DNA from: Paraburkholderia fungorum
Lineage (GTDB): Bacteria > Pseudomonadota > Gammaproteobacteria > Burkholderiales > Burkholderiaceae
Length of the DNA stretch: 64,000 nt
Direction: 5' to 3'
NCBI RefSeq assembly: GCF_003610895.1
Contig: NZ_MCAS01000039.1
Span: forward strand, 1 to 64,000
Shown piece after piece: positions 19,313 to 28,129 of the stretch. A model generated the notes under the pieces. The model did no database searches. It was given only the letters and a program-made list of their open reading frames with translations, and had not been told where the DNA came from. Made by a program: the position numbers and the translations under genes. Each line of letters begins with the position of its first letter. Positions within the stretch are counted from its first letter, which is position 1.

Positions 19313-19777
19313 TTATTCGACTTCGGCGATCATCTCGATCTCGACGCATGCGCCGAGCGGAATCTGCGCCACGCCGAATGCCGAGCGCGCATGCTTGCCG
19401 CGCTCGCCGAACACGTCCGCGATCAGCTCGGACGCGCCATTGGTCACCAGATGCTGCTCGGTGAATTCGAGCGTGGAGTTGACGAGGCTCATCAGCTTCA
19501 CAATGCGCGTGACGCGGTTCAGATCGCCCACATGCGTATGCAGCGTGGCGAGCAGGTCGATCGCGATGGAGCGTGCGGCAGCCTTGCCTTCTTCGGTGGT
19601 GAGCGTGGCGCCGAGCTTGCCGGTCCACACCTTGCCGTCCTTCTTGGCGATGTGGCCGGACAGGTACACCGTGTTGCCGCTTTGCGCGCTCATCACATAG
19701 GCGGCTGCCGGAGCGCCCGCGCTCGGCAGTTCGATGCCCAGTTCCTTAAGCTTGTCGTACACATTCGTTTGAGCCAT
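19313..19777 (-). CDS. RidA-family enamine/imine deaminase
   Basis: A 154-residue cytoplasmic YjgF/RidA-type protein of the longer subgroup often called RidA family or endoribonuclease L-PSP-like. The core segments VYLSGHIAKKDGKVWTGK and LLATLHTHVGDLNRVTR match the fold, with the conserved Arg in the 'VTRIVK' strand. RidA proteins hydrolyse reactive 2-aminoacrylate-like intermediates released by PLP enzymes. The gene directly upstream encodes a PLP aminotransferase, which supports that role here. The ATG at 19777 is chosen over an in-frame start at 19837, which would overlap the upstream gene. Confidence 0.88.
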   Translation of the reverse strand: MAQTNVYDKLKELGIELPSAGAPAAAYVMSAQSGNTVYLSGHIAKKDGKVWTGKLGATLTTEEGKAAARSIAIDLLATLHTHVGDLNRVTRIVKLMSLVNSTLEFTEQHLVTNGASELIADVFGERGKHARSAFGVAQIPLGACVEIEMIAEVE

Positions 19778-19833
19778 GGTGAGTCCCTGGTCGAGAGTGG
19801 AATTCGGTAACCCGGCACGGCGGCCGGGGGCGT

Positions 19834-21030
19834 TCAAACCTTCGCGCGGATCAGCGCCGCAAGACGCGACACACCTTCGTCGATCTTCGCCGGCGGCACC
19901 GTGACGAACGACAGGCGCAACGTATTATGCTGGGCTTCGCTCGCGAAGAACGGACCGCCCGGCACGAACGCCACATTCTGCGCGACGGCTTCTTCGAGCA
20001 GCTTCATGCTGTTGATCTGTGCGGGCAGATTGACCCACACGAACATGCCGCCTTCGGGGCGGTTCCAGCTCACGCCTTCCGGCATGTAGCGCTCGAGCGC
20101 GGCGAGCATGGCCGCGCATTGATCGCGATACAGCTCGCGAATGGTCGGCACATGCGTGTCGAGGAAGCCGTCCTTGACCACTTCGTACACGATGCGTTGC
20201 GTGAAGCTCGGCGTGTGCAGATCGGTGGCTTGCTTGGCCTGTACGAGCTTGAAGATCAATTCTTCGGGCGCAATGATGTAGCCGACCCGCAGGCCCGGCG
20301 CCAGCACCTTCGAGAACGAACCGAGATGGACGATGTGATCCGGCGCCATCGAAAGCATGGTGGGCAGCGGCTCGCCCGCGTAGTCGAGCGCACCGTAGGG
20401 ATCGTCTTCGATCACGGGGAACGGCGCGGTCTTCGCAAACGCGGCCAATGCACGGCGGCGTTCGACCGGCAGGCGGCGGCCCGTCGGATTCTGGAAGTTC
20501 GGTTGCGCGTACAGGAGGCGTGCGCGTGCCGTCAGCTCGGGCGTAAGCGCCTCGGGAATCAGGCCTTGTTCGTCGGTCGGAACCTGCACGTAGCGCGGTT
20601 CGTACATCGAGAACGATTGCAGCGCGCCCAGATAGGTCGGCGTTTCGACCAGCACGGGGCTGTCCGGGCACACCAGTACCTTGCCGAGCAGATCGAGCGC
20701 CTGTTGCGAGCCGGTCGTGATCAGTACCTGCGAAGGGCGAATCTGCGCGCCGTTCACCGAGTAGCGTTGCGCGATCCACTCACGCAGCGGCAGATAGCCT
20801 TCGGTCGCGCTGTATTGCAGCGCCGCGGCGGGTGCGTCGCGCAGAATGCGATCGGATGCTTCGCGCATGCGTTCGGCCGGGAAGGTCGCCGGCGAGGGCA
20901 GGCCGCCCGCGAACGAAATGACTTCGGGCCGCTCCGTGACCTTCAGGATCTCGCGGATCGCCGAGCTCGTGAGCTTGCGCGCGCGTTCGGACAGTTGCCA
21001 CGTGGGGGCTTTCAAGTCGCTTTGGTTCAT
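19834..21030 (-). CDS. PLP-dependent aminotransferase (class I/II, LysN/2-aminoadipate type)
   Basis: A 398-residue fold-type I aminotransferase. Key features are FAGGLPSPATFP near the N-terminus, QPNFQNPTGRRL, EDDPYGALDY, and the PLP lysine Lys241 in HLGSFSKVLAPGLRVGY. An AGAGGAG ribosome site precedes the ATG. The subgroup includes 2-aminoadipate/kynurenine and multi-substrate aminotransferases, and the substrate cannot be read from sequence. It sits between a VOC protein gene (76 bases upstream) and RidA (about 56 bases downstream), all on the minus strand, probably one operon facing a divergent MocR-type regulator. Confidence 0.93.
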   Translation of the reverse strand: MNQSDLKAPTWQLSERARKLTSSAIREILKVTERPEVISFAGGLPSPATFPAERMREASDRILRDAPAAALQYSATEGYLPLREWIAQRYSVNGAQIRPSQVLITTGSQQALDLLGKVLVCPDSPVLVETPTYLGALQSFSMYEPRYVQVPTDEQGLIPEALTPELTARARLLYAQPNFQNPTGRRLPVERRRALAAFAKTAPFPVIEDDPYGALDYAGEPLPTMLSMAPDHIVHLGSFSKVLAPGLRVGYIIAPEELIFKLVQAKQATDLHTPSFTQRIVYEVVKDGFLDTHVPTIRELYRDQCAAMLAALERYMPEGVSWNRPEGGMFVWVNLPAQINSMKLLEEAVAQNVAFVPGGPFFASEAQHNTLRLSFVTVPPAKIDEGVSRLAALIRAKV

Positions 21031-21105
21031 GGTCTCCTCTGCTGGTATGTCTGGAATCGGTCAAAACTTCGATTATCGCGCGAGTTGGTAACCTGCGCGC
21101 GCTGC

Positions 21106-21795
21106 TTATTTAAGGGTTCGTAGACCCTCGGGTGTTTCAAACTCGGCGACGAGTGCGGCCGCGCCCTCCGTGGGTTCGAGCGCGATCAGATGCGCCGCGC
21201 CCAGCCAGCGGAGTTGGGCGCCGATTGCGTCGGCTTGCGCATGGGTTGCTTTCAAAGCTTTCAATGCAATGCCTGTTTCCGGCAACACTGCCGACGGATG
21301 CCGTGCGGTGTCCCACTGGATCAGCGAGGGCAGGATGCCGTCACCGGCGCCTTGCCATGCGGGGAACGCGCCGTCTTCAGGCACCGACAGGCCCCAGCTG
21401 AAATCGCCGCGCGTCATCGGCACGATCGGCGCAATACGCTGCGGATACTGCGCCTGCCACACGGCGAGCTGCTTCGGACGATCGACCCGGGCAACCCAAT
21501 GCGACAGGTACGGCCCTTTTTCGAGCCGCGCTTGCGTCGCCGGGTCGTCGAGGGCGAACAGGCGGGCACGGGGCGTGGCGCCGTCCGCGGGTTCGGCGGC
21601 CTGCGGGTCGACCGCGATCACTTCCAGATACACGCCGCCCCACAGGTTCAGCAGGCGATTGTGGGTGCGCATCAGCGGATGCGCACCGCCGCCGGCCGGT
21701 GCGACGCCAAGCGTGTCGGCGACGTACTGCGTGCCCTCGTCGAGGGTACGGGCGGAAATCACGAGGTGATCGAGACGGAGCGGATGGGCAGTCAT
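21106..21795 (-). CDS. Glyoxalase-like (VOC superfamily) protein
   Basis: A 229-residue cytoplasmic protein with the glyoxalase-like opening LRLDHLVISARTLDEG. This supplies a probable metal-binding His, and GGVYLEVIAVDP supplies a Glu. This is the large 'glyoxalase-like domain' subgroup, in which two beta-alpha-beta-beta-beta units can bind a metal and act on small carbonyl substrates. It is the first gene of a putative operon with the aminotransferase and RidA. Reaction unknown. Confidence 0.8.
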   Translation of the reverse strand: MTAHPLRLDHLVISARTLDEGTQYVADTLGVAPAGGGAHPLMRTHNRLLNLWGGVYLEVIAVDPQAAEPADGATPRARLFALDDPATQARLEKGPYLSHWVARVDRPKQLAVWQAQYPQRIAPIVPMTRGDFSWGLSVPEDGAFPAWQGAGDGILPSLIQWDTARHPSAVLPETGIALKALKATHAQADAIGAQLRWLGAAHLIALEPTEGAAALVAEFETPEGLRTLK

Positions 21796-21986
21796 GGCGG
21801 ATCAGGAAAACGGTTTCTGCGGTAAGCCGGAACGCGCGCCGGATGCGGCGGCAGCGTGGCCGGGGTCGTAAGCATAACCGTTTGCCGGGTCGGCGGGCCA
21901 GACGGATGGCGTTTGGGCTGGTCCCGCCCAGGGCCGCTTGAGCACAGTGCATGCCGCCCGGCGCCGCTTCGTCATCCGTTGCTTAT

Positions 21987-22010
21987 CTTAAATGTAGCCT
22001 TAAATGTAGC
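21987..22010 (+). repeat. Tandem 12-base repeat CTTAAATGTAGC
   Basis: Two perfect head-to-tail copies (21987-21998 and 21999-22010) lie between the VOC gene and the divergent MocR gene, 65 bases before the MocR ATG. One copy per DNA turn suggests a protein binding array. Confidence 0.7.
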
Positions 22011-22030
22011 GATGGCGACCGGCACAGTAA

Positions 22031-22061
22031 CGGTACAATCGACTCGATACCATTCGGTACA
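22031..22061 (+). promoter_or_regulatory. Candidate promoter/operator with paired CGGTACA sites
   Basis: CGGTACA occurs at 22031-22037 and 22055-22061, 24 bases apart. The first copy overlaps a -10-like TACAAT (22034-22039). Paired direct half-sites over the promoter fit MocR-type autoregulation. Confidence 0.45.
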
Positions 22062-22074
22062 GTTGGAGCCCGCC

Positions 22075-23529
22075 ATGTCCGTCCCGCTTACCCAGATTCC
22101 TGCCCCGCACGATACCGCGTCGCTGACGCTGGTCGAGCAGCTTGTTCAATGGGCGAGCCGCCGTATCGAGGAACGGGTGTTCCGGCCCGGCATGCGCATG
22201 CCGTCGATCCGCAAGCTGGCGCTGGACAAGGGCGTGTCGCGTTTCACCGTGGTCGAGGCGTACGAGCGGCTGGTGGCACAGGGCTATCTGGAGTCGCGGC
22301 GCGGTTCCGGTTTCTATGTGCGCGAACGATTGGGCGGCGCGCCCACGGCTGAGATCCGCACAATTGCCGCGGCCGCCCCCGCGCCGGCCACGATCGACGT
22401 CGTCTGGCTGCTGCGCAATATGCTGCACACCGGTGCGCGCCCCGAGCGCAGCCCCGGTCTGGGCTACCTGCCGGCGCGCTGGCTCGACGGCGATCTGATC
22501 ACGAACGCGCTGCGCACGCTCGGCCGGCAAAGCGGTGCGCAGATGCTCGGCATCGGCACGCCGCAGGGTTTTTTGCCGCTGCGTCAGCAGTTGCAGACGC
22601 GGCTGGAGGAGCTGGAAATCGGCGCTTCGCCGGACCAGATCGTGATGGTTTCCGGCATTACCCAGGCGATCGATCTGATCTCGCGGATTTACGTCAAGCC
22701 GGGCGATGCGGTGATTGTCGGCGACCCGGCCTGGTTTCAGATGTTCGGGCGCTTCGCCTCGCAGGGTGCACGGCTGGTGGGCATGCCGTACACGCCGGAT
22801 GGGCCGGACCTCGACGCGCTCGAGTCGCTTATCGAAACCTGGCGGCCGAAAATGCTGGTGATCAATTCGGTGTTGCAGAATCCCACGGGCACGTCGCTTA
22901 CGGCCGCGCAGGCGTTCCGCATCTTGCGGCTTGCCGAAGCCTACGACTTTATCGTCGTCGAAGACGATATTTACGGCGATCTGTGCCCGCCGAGCCATCC
23001 CGGCACGCGCCTCGCGAGTCTCGACCAGTTGAAGCGCGTGATTTACCTCAGCAGTTTTTCAAAGACCCTCGCGCCCAATCTGCGTGTGGGTTTTATCGCC
23101 AGCGCACCGGAGGTGGCGAGAGCCGTCAGCGATCAGAAAATGCTGGTCGGCATGACGAGCCCCGAACTGAACGAGCGCGTGCTCTACAAGATTCTCACCG
23201 AAGGCCATTACCGGCGGCACGTAGAACGCTTGCGCGCGCGCCTCGACGGTGTGCGCGAAAAATCCGTGCGGATGCTCGAAAAGACCGGCATGAAACTGTT
23301 CCTGACGCCCTCGGCGGGGATGTTTTTGTGGGCCGACACGGGCGTCGACGCGGGTGCGCTCGCGGCCGCCGGCCACGAAGACGGCTTTCTGCTGACACCG
23401 GGGAGTCTGTTTTCTCCGCTGCAATCGCCCACCACGTGGATGCGCTTCAATATCGCCAACTGCGGCGATCCTGAACTGTCGACGTTTCTCTGCCGTTATC
23501 TGGACGGCGTTGCGCGGCGCGCCTCTTGA
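22075..23529 (+). CDS. MocR-type GntR regulator with aminotransferase domain
   Basis: A 484-residue transcription factor. Residues about 15-90 form a GntR winged helix (MPSIRKLALDKGVSRFTVVEAY, then GYLESRRGSGFYV). Residues about 110-480 form a fold-type I aminotransferase-like domain with PTGTSLT, EDDIYGDL and the PLP lysine Lys330 in SSFSKTLAP. MocR proteins sense PLP or an amino acid and control metabolic or transport genes, often adjacent and divergent. Here the divergent unit is VOC-aminotransferase-RidA. The ATG at 22075 is preferred; the longer open frame from 21856 runs through the promoter repeats. Confidence 0.92.
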   Translation: MSVPLTQIPAPHDTASLTLVEQLVQWASRRIEERVFRPGMRMPSIRKLALDKGVSRFTVVEAYERLVAQGYLESRRGSGFYVRERLGGAPTAEIRTIAAAAPAPATIDVVWLLRNMLHTGARPERSPGLGYLPARWLDGDLITNALRTLGRQSGAQMLGIGTPQGFLPLRQQLQTRLEELEIGASPDQIVMVSGITQAIDLISRIYVKPGDAVIVGDPAWFQMFGRFASQGARLVGMPYTPDGPDLDALESLIETWRPKMLVINSVLQNPTGTSLTAAQAFRILRLAEAYDFIVVEDDIYGDLCPPSHPGTRLASLDQLKRVIYLSSFSKTLAPNLRVGFIASAPEVARAVSDQKMLVGMTSPELNERVLYKILTEGHYRRHVERLRARLDGVREKSVRMLEKTGMKLFLTPSAGMFLWADTGVDAGALAAAGHEDGFLLTPGSLFSPLQSPTTWMRFNIANCGDPELSTFLCRYLDGVARRAS

Positions 23530-23609
23530 AACCGCCCAGGCATGCCCCCAATTACGCGGGCAATGTTTGACCCCAAATTTCGTATCCGTAACAGAGAGGA
23601 AGTCCGACC

Positions 23610-25508
23610 ATGGCACAAGAAACCATGAGCTTTCAGGCAGAAGTTAAACAACTTCTGCACCTGATGATCCATTCGCTGTACAGCAACAAGGAAATCTTTC
23701 TGCGCGAACTGATTTCGAATGCGTCCGACGCGGCCGACAAGCTGCGCTTCGAAGCGATCGAAAACGGCGCGCTGTACGAAAACGATCCGAATCTGCGGAT
23801 TCGCGTGTCGTACGACAAGGCCGCGCGCACCATCACGCTCGACGACAACGGCATCGGCATGAGCCGCGACGAAGCGATCGCCAACCTCGGCACGATCGCG
23901 CGCTCGGGCACCAAGGAATTCTTCGGCAAGCTCTCCGGCGACCAGCAGAAAGATGCGGCGCTGATCGGCCAGTTCGGCGTGGGTTTTTACTCGGGCTTTA
24001 TCGTCGCGGACAAGATCACGGTCGAAACGCGCCGCGCCGGCTTGCCGGCCTCGGAAGGCGTGCGCTGGGAAAGCGCGGGCGAGGGCGATTTCGCGGTGGA
24101 GCAAATCGAACGCGCCGCGCGTGGCACGACCATCACGCTGCATCTGCGTGCCGATGAAGACGAACTGCTGTCGTCGCATCGTCTGAGATCGATCATCCAG
24201 AAGTACTCGGATCACGTCGCGCTGCCCATCCTGATGGCGAAGGAGGAGTGGGACGCGGAAAAGAGCGAGATGGTCACGAAGGACGAAGACGAGACCGTCA
24301 ATCAGGCGAGCGCGCTGTGGACGCGTTCCAAGAACGACATCACCGAAGAACAGTACAAGCAGTTCTATCAGCATCTCTCGCACGATCATCAGGATCCGCT
24401 GACGTGGACGCATAACCGCGTCGAAGGCCGCAGCGAATACACGCAACTGTTGTACGTGCCCACGCACGCGCCGTTCGACATGTTCAACCGCGATCATCGC
24501 GGCGGACTGAAGCTGTACGTCAAGCGCGTATTCATCATGGACGATGCCGAGCAACTGCTGCCGGCGTATCTGCGCTTCGTGAAGGGCGTGGTCGATTCGG
24601 CGGATCTGCCGCTGAACGTGTCGCGCGAAATCCTGCAGGAAAGCCGTGACGTGAAGGCGATCCGCGAGGGCGTGACCAAGCGTTCGCTGTCGATGCTCGA
24701 GGAACTGGCCAATTCGGAGAACGAAGCCGACAAGGAAAAGTACGCCGGCTTCTGGAAGGAATTCGGTCAGGTGCTGAAGGAAGGCATCGGCGAAGACTTC
24801 GCCAATCGCGAGCGTATTGCCAAGCTGGTGCGGTTTGCGTCGACCCATACGGAATCGCCTGAGCAGAATGTTTCGCTTGCCGACTACGTCGCGCGGATGA
24901 AGCCCGAGCAAACCAAGATCTACTACGTGACCGCCGACACCTGGCAGGCCGCGACCCACAGCCCGCATCTCGAAGTGTTCCGCAAGAAGGGCGTGGAAGT
25001 GCTGCTGCTGACCGATCGCGTCGATGAATGGATGCTCTCGTTCCTGAACGAATTCGACGGCAAGCCGCTGCAAAGCGTCGCGCGCGGCGATCTCGATCTG
25101 GGCGCGCTGAATGACGAAGAAAAGCAGGCGCAGGAGAAGGTCGGCGAAGAGTTCAAGCCGCTCGTCGAGAAGATGAAGGAAGCGCTGAAGGACAAGGCGA
25201 AGGACGTGCGCCTGACGTTCCGCCTGACCGATTCGCCGTCCTGCCTCGTGGCTGACGATGGCGAGATGAGTGGCTATCTGCAACGTATGCTGAAGGCGGC
25301 AGGGCAGGACGCGCCGTCGTTCCATCCGATTCTCGAAGTGAATCCTGAGCATGCGCTGGTGAAGGGCCTGCACGCGGATAGCGCGAGTTTCGACGATTGG
25401 TGCCACCTGCTGTTCGATCAGGCGTTGCTGGCTGAAGGCGGCGCGCTGGAAGATCCGGCGAGCTTCGTGAAGCGTACTAACGCGTTGTTGCTGGCGCGTG
25501 CGGGTTGA
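23610..25508 (+). CDS. htpG: Chaperone HtpG (Hsp90)
   Basis: A 632-residue cytosolic ATP-dependent chaperone. The N-terminal GHKL ATP domain shows LRELISNASDAADKLR, LDDNGIGM and IGQFGVGFYSGF. The middle domain contains the conserved LPLNVSREILQESR arginine segment used in ATP hydrolysis. The C-terminal dimerisation region follows. Like other bacterial forms it lacks the eukaryotic charged linker and the MEEVD tail. AGAGAGGAAG precedes the ATG. A strong terminator follows, so it is probably monocistronic. No sigma-32 promoter was identified with confidence. Confidence 0.97.
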   Translation: MAQETMSFQAEVKQLLHLMIHSLYSNKEIFLRELISNASDAADKLRFEAIENGALYENDPNLRIRVSYDKAARTITLDDNGIGMSRDEAIANLGTIARSGTKEFFGKLSGDQQKDAALIGQFGVGFYSGFIVADKITVETRRAGLPASEGVRWESAGEGDFAVEQIERAARGTTITLHLRADEDELLSSHRLRSIIQKYSDHVALPILMAKEEWDAEKSEMVTKDEDETVNQASALWTRSKNDITEEQYKQFYQHLSHDHQDPLTWTHNRVEGRSEYTQLLYVPTHAPFDMFNRDHRGGLKLYVKRVFIMDDAEQLLPAYLRFVKGVVDSADLPLNVSREILQESRDVKAIREGVTKRSLSMLEELANSENEADKEKYAGFWKEFGQVLKEGIGEDFANRERIAKLVRFASTHTESPEQNVSLADYVARMKPEQTKIYYVTADTWQAATHSPHLEVFRKKGVEVLLLTDRVDEWMLSFLNEFDGKPLQSVARGDLDLGALNDEEKQAQEKVGEEFKPLVEKMKEALKDKAKDVRLTFRLTDSPSCLVADDGEMSGYLQRMLKAAGQDAPSFHPILEVNPEHALVKGLHADSASFDDWCHLLFDQALLAEGGALEDPASFVKRTNALLLARAG

Positions 25509-25561
25509 GTTTGCGAGTTTGAACTGAGTTCGGTTCGGCGTCGTTTTGACGCCTGTGGCCG

Positions 25562-25594
25562 AAAAATGCGCTGCCTTGGCAGCGCATTTTTTTT
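25562..25594. terminator. Bidirectional terminator downstream of htpG
   Basis: A perfect 11-base stem (AATGCGCTGCC / GGCAGCGCATT) with a two-base centre, followed by T6 on the plus strand and preceded by A5. It can serve htpG and the convergent small gene. Confidence 0.85.
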
Positions 25595-25675
25595 GCCCGT
25601 TTGTGCGTTCTTCTGGTTGCCGATCTGCCCGGCGCAGGGACACGCCGGTTTGTTTAGCCGGGCGATTGCTAGCGT

Positions 25676-25945
25676 TTAATGCGCAGGCGCTTGCCCATGC
25701 AAATGACGCACTTGCGATAGCACGGAGCCCGCCAGTTCCTTCGCCTCGATGCAGGAATGATGATCGGCCAGTACTTTTGCCGCGAGACTGCCGATTGCCG
25801 TGCTTGTCTGTTTAGACGTGTGGTGCTGCGCGAGCGCTGAACCGGCCAGCTCCTTTTCCTGGTACAAGGCACCCGGACGCCGCAATACGACGGCGGCCAG
25901 ATGCGCGATACGGTCAGAAGTTTCTTTCGAGTTCGTAGTATTCAA
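25676..25945 (-). CDS. Hypothetical small protein with internal repeats, TTG start
   Basis: An 89-residue soluble protein of unknown function. It contains repeated units: KELAGSALAQ, an intermediate AIGSLAAKVLAD, and KELAGSVLSQ, each about 10-12 residues in an Ala/Leu-rich helical context. The likely start is TTG at 25945, because AAGGAG stands six bases from it beyond TAACGA and no ATG is available. The N-terminus is NTTNSKETSDR. It converges on htpG with a shared terminator, and an AT-rich upstream region suggests its own promoter. Not recognised as a known family. Confidence 0.65.
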   Translation of the reverse strand: MNTTNSKETSDRIAHLAAVVLRRPGALYQEKELAGSALAQHHTSKQTSTAIGSLAAKVLADHHSCIEAKELAGSVLSQVRHLHGQAPAH

Positions 25946-26034
25946 TCGTTACTCCTTTTCGTTTGTTATTGATCCTGGCATTTTGGAGAGCTGCTAAAAA
26001 TGACCGGAAAATAATTATGGTTAACTAATCAAAT

Positions 26035-26066
26035 CAATTCAACCACTCTATATCGAGATTGAATTG
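26035..26066. repeat. Inverted repeat CAATTCAA...TTGAATTG
   Basis: Perfect 8-base arms (26035-26042, 26059-26066) separated by 16 bases within the AT-rich divergent region between the 89-residue gene and the TPR gene. Candidate operator. Confidence 0.45.
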
Positions 26067-26222
26067 TGAGATGTAAAAGCGCGCAGTTGTCTTATGCTGG
26101 CGTGATCGAAATTCGGATGCGTAAGGGATTGTTTGCGATCTTTAAGCCGTTTATGTACCGAATCTTATTTCTGCGATTACGCGCTCACGTACTCACGCGC
26201 TGCGTTAACTCTCTGTATTCCC

Positions 26223-28022
26223 ATGTCCGATTCCACCTTGGTGAAACTTGCCGATCCCGTCCGTCTCCTGTGGTCCATCTTGCGCGATCAAGGTTTTGAC
26301 GCGGCTGAGCGGCGAGCGCTCGAACTCGTCGCAGAGGGTGTCACGCCGCAATTGCACGCAGACCTATGCGCGAGTGCGGGGCGTTTTGAAGCGGCGTATG
26401 TCAGTGCTTCGCAAGCGCCGGCGGCAGGGAACGGCGTGCGTCATGCCCGCGCGGCACTTTTCGCCGACGCACTCGGCCGCGCCGATGTCGCGCAACGCAA
26501 CAGCGAACTGGCGGTAGCCATGCAGCCGTCGGCTGCGACGGTCGAATGGATCGTCTGGTTGATCGATCAGTGCGGCGCGCCTTCGGCTGCGGCACATATG
26601 CTGCGCGCGTATGAGCCGCACGCGCCGCAAGACGCGCGAGTGCCATGGTGGTTGGCGATTACGCTTGCGGCGTTGCCGGATGCAAGTACGCGAGCCGAGC
26701 GTCGCGCGGCGCTATTGCGGGCCTATGCGCTCGATCCGGCGATCCATTCCGCGTTGCCGTTGCAACTCGCGCTGGCATTGCGGGAGATTCACGATTGGCC
26801 TGCGGTCGAACGTGTTTGCCGCGAGGTGCTTGCGCACCATCCCGCCGACGCCGAGATGGCGTGGCAACTGAGTCATGCGCAATGGCAGTGCAACGATGCC
26901 GCGGCGGCGGAGGCGACCATGCGCGCTGTCGACGTCGTCGCGCCCGGCAATGCACACGTGCTGGCCGCGATCGGTATGTATCTCGCCGAACAGGCGCGTT
27001 TTGCCGACAGTGAAGCGGCACTGCATGCAGCCCTTACGCTCGCCCCCTCCACGCCGCAGGCGGCCGTCGATCTGGCCGATCTGATGCTACGGCGCGGCGA
27101 CTGGACGAGCGCATGGCCGCATTTCGCGGCGCGTCTGACGCGCGACGACCGCGAGCCGAACAACGTCGTGACGGTGATGGAGGGCCTGTGTCCACGCTGG
27201 CAGGGTGAACCGCTTGCCGGCAAGACCTTGATCGTGCACAGCGAACAGGGCAATGGCGACGACATCCAGATGCTGCGTTTTGTACCCGAGTTAGCAGCGC
27301 GCGTGCGCGACGAAGGCGGCCGGTTGGTCCTTGCGGTGCGACGGGCGTTGCAGCCGTTGTTTGTGCGCTTTTGCGCGGATTGCGTGTCCATTGAGGATGG
27401 CCCGCTCGGCAAGCCGCACTTTGGCCTGCCGATCATGAGCGTGCCGTCGGTGCTTGGTTTGCAGCCCGATCAGGTACGCGGCGCGGCCTATCTGCACGCC
27501 GACGCAGGCCGCGTGGCCGCATGGCGCGAGCGGGTCGGCGCATGGGGTGAGGCGGCAGGGCGATTGCATGTCGGCCTCGTTTGGTCAGGCAGCCCGACGC
27601 ATCGGCGTGACGCGAAACGGTCGATTCCGCTCGCGGCGCTGACGCCAATACTGGCGCTACCCAACGCGGTTTTCCATCCGCTGACGCCGGGCCGTCACGC
27701 CGATGTGGCGGCTTTGAGCGCACAAGGTTTTCGCATTTGCGATCTGACCGCGCACTATCAGGCCGGTTTCGACGACGTCGCCGCACACGTAAGCGCACTC
27801 GACGCAGTGGTGACCATCGACAGCGCGCCCTTGCATCTGGGTGGCGCGCTGGGCCGCCCGGTGCTGGCGATGCTCGATCACGTGTCGCACTGGTGCTGGG
27901 GTAACGAAGAGGCGCAGCCCTGGTATGACTCGGTCGACCTGTTCCGGCAACCGCGGCCGGGGGCGTGGGAGGCGGTGGTCGAGCGGGTGGCGGCCCGTTT
28001 GCGAACAATGCCGGGCGCGTGA
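26223..28022 (+). CDS. TPR protein with GT9/GT41-like C-terminal domain
   Basis: A 599-residue cytoplasmic protein. The first about 300 residues are helical TPR-like repeats (for example AEMAWQLSHAQWQCNDAAAAEA and LADLMLRRGDW). The C-terminal half has a glycosyltransferase-like fold: LIVHSEQGNGDDIQMLRF, HVGLVWSGSPTHRRD, and a final VVTIDSAPLHLGGALGRPVLAML. This arrangement occurs in proteobacterial TPR proteins that resemble heptosyltransferases or O-GlcNAc transferase, sometimes in flagellin or surface glycan modification. No glycan or flagellar genes are adjacent, so the acceptor is unknown. I choose the ATG at 26223; no clear ribosome site precedes it. Confidence 0.75.
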   Translation: MSDSTLVKLADPVRLLWSILRDQGFDAAERRALELVAEGVTPQLHADLCASAGRFEAAYVSASQAPAAGNGVRHARAALFADALGRADVAQRNSELAVAMQPSAATVEWIVWLIDQCGAPSAAAHMLRAYEPHAPQDARVPWWLAITLAALPDASTRAERRAALLRAYALDPAIHSALPLQLALALREIHDWPAVERVCREVLAHHPADAEMAWQLSHAQWQCNDAAAAEATMRAVDVVAPGNAHVLAAIGMYLAEQARFADSEAALHAALTLAPSTPQAAVDLADLMLRRGDWTSAWPHFAARLTRDDREPNNVVTVMEGLCPRWQGEPLAGKTLIVHSEQGNGDDIQMLRFVPELAARVRDEGGRLVLAVRRALQPLFVRFCADCVSIEDGPLGKPHFGLPIMSVPSVLGLQPDQVRGAAYLHADAGRVAAWRERVGAWGEAAGRLHVGLVWSGSPTHRRDAKRSIPLAALTPILALPNAVFHPLTPGRHADVAALSAQGFRICDLTAHYQAGFDDVAAHVSALDAVVTIDSAPLHLGGALGRPVLAMLDHVSHWCWGNEEAQPWYDSVDLFRQPRPGAWEAVVERVAARLRTMPGA

Positions 28023-28074
28023 CAGTCACTCGCGCGAATTGCGCTGAAACTGGAAACACATAAGAACGTGCAAG

Positions 28075-28105
28075 AAAAAACGCCCGCGTCATGCGGGCGT
28101 TTTTC
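28075..28105. terminator. Bidirectional terminator (TPR gene / OmpA-family gene)
   Basis: Stem ACGCCCGC / GCGGGCGT with a five-base loop, A6 on the left and T5 on the right, between two convergent genes. Confidence 0.85.
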
Positions 28106-28129
28106 TAACCAGGTGCCAGGCACGGACGT

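Noticed and set aside
23496..25643. 715-codon minus-strand frame opposite htpG
   Set aside because: Antisense shadow with low-information composition; htpG is certain.
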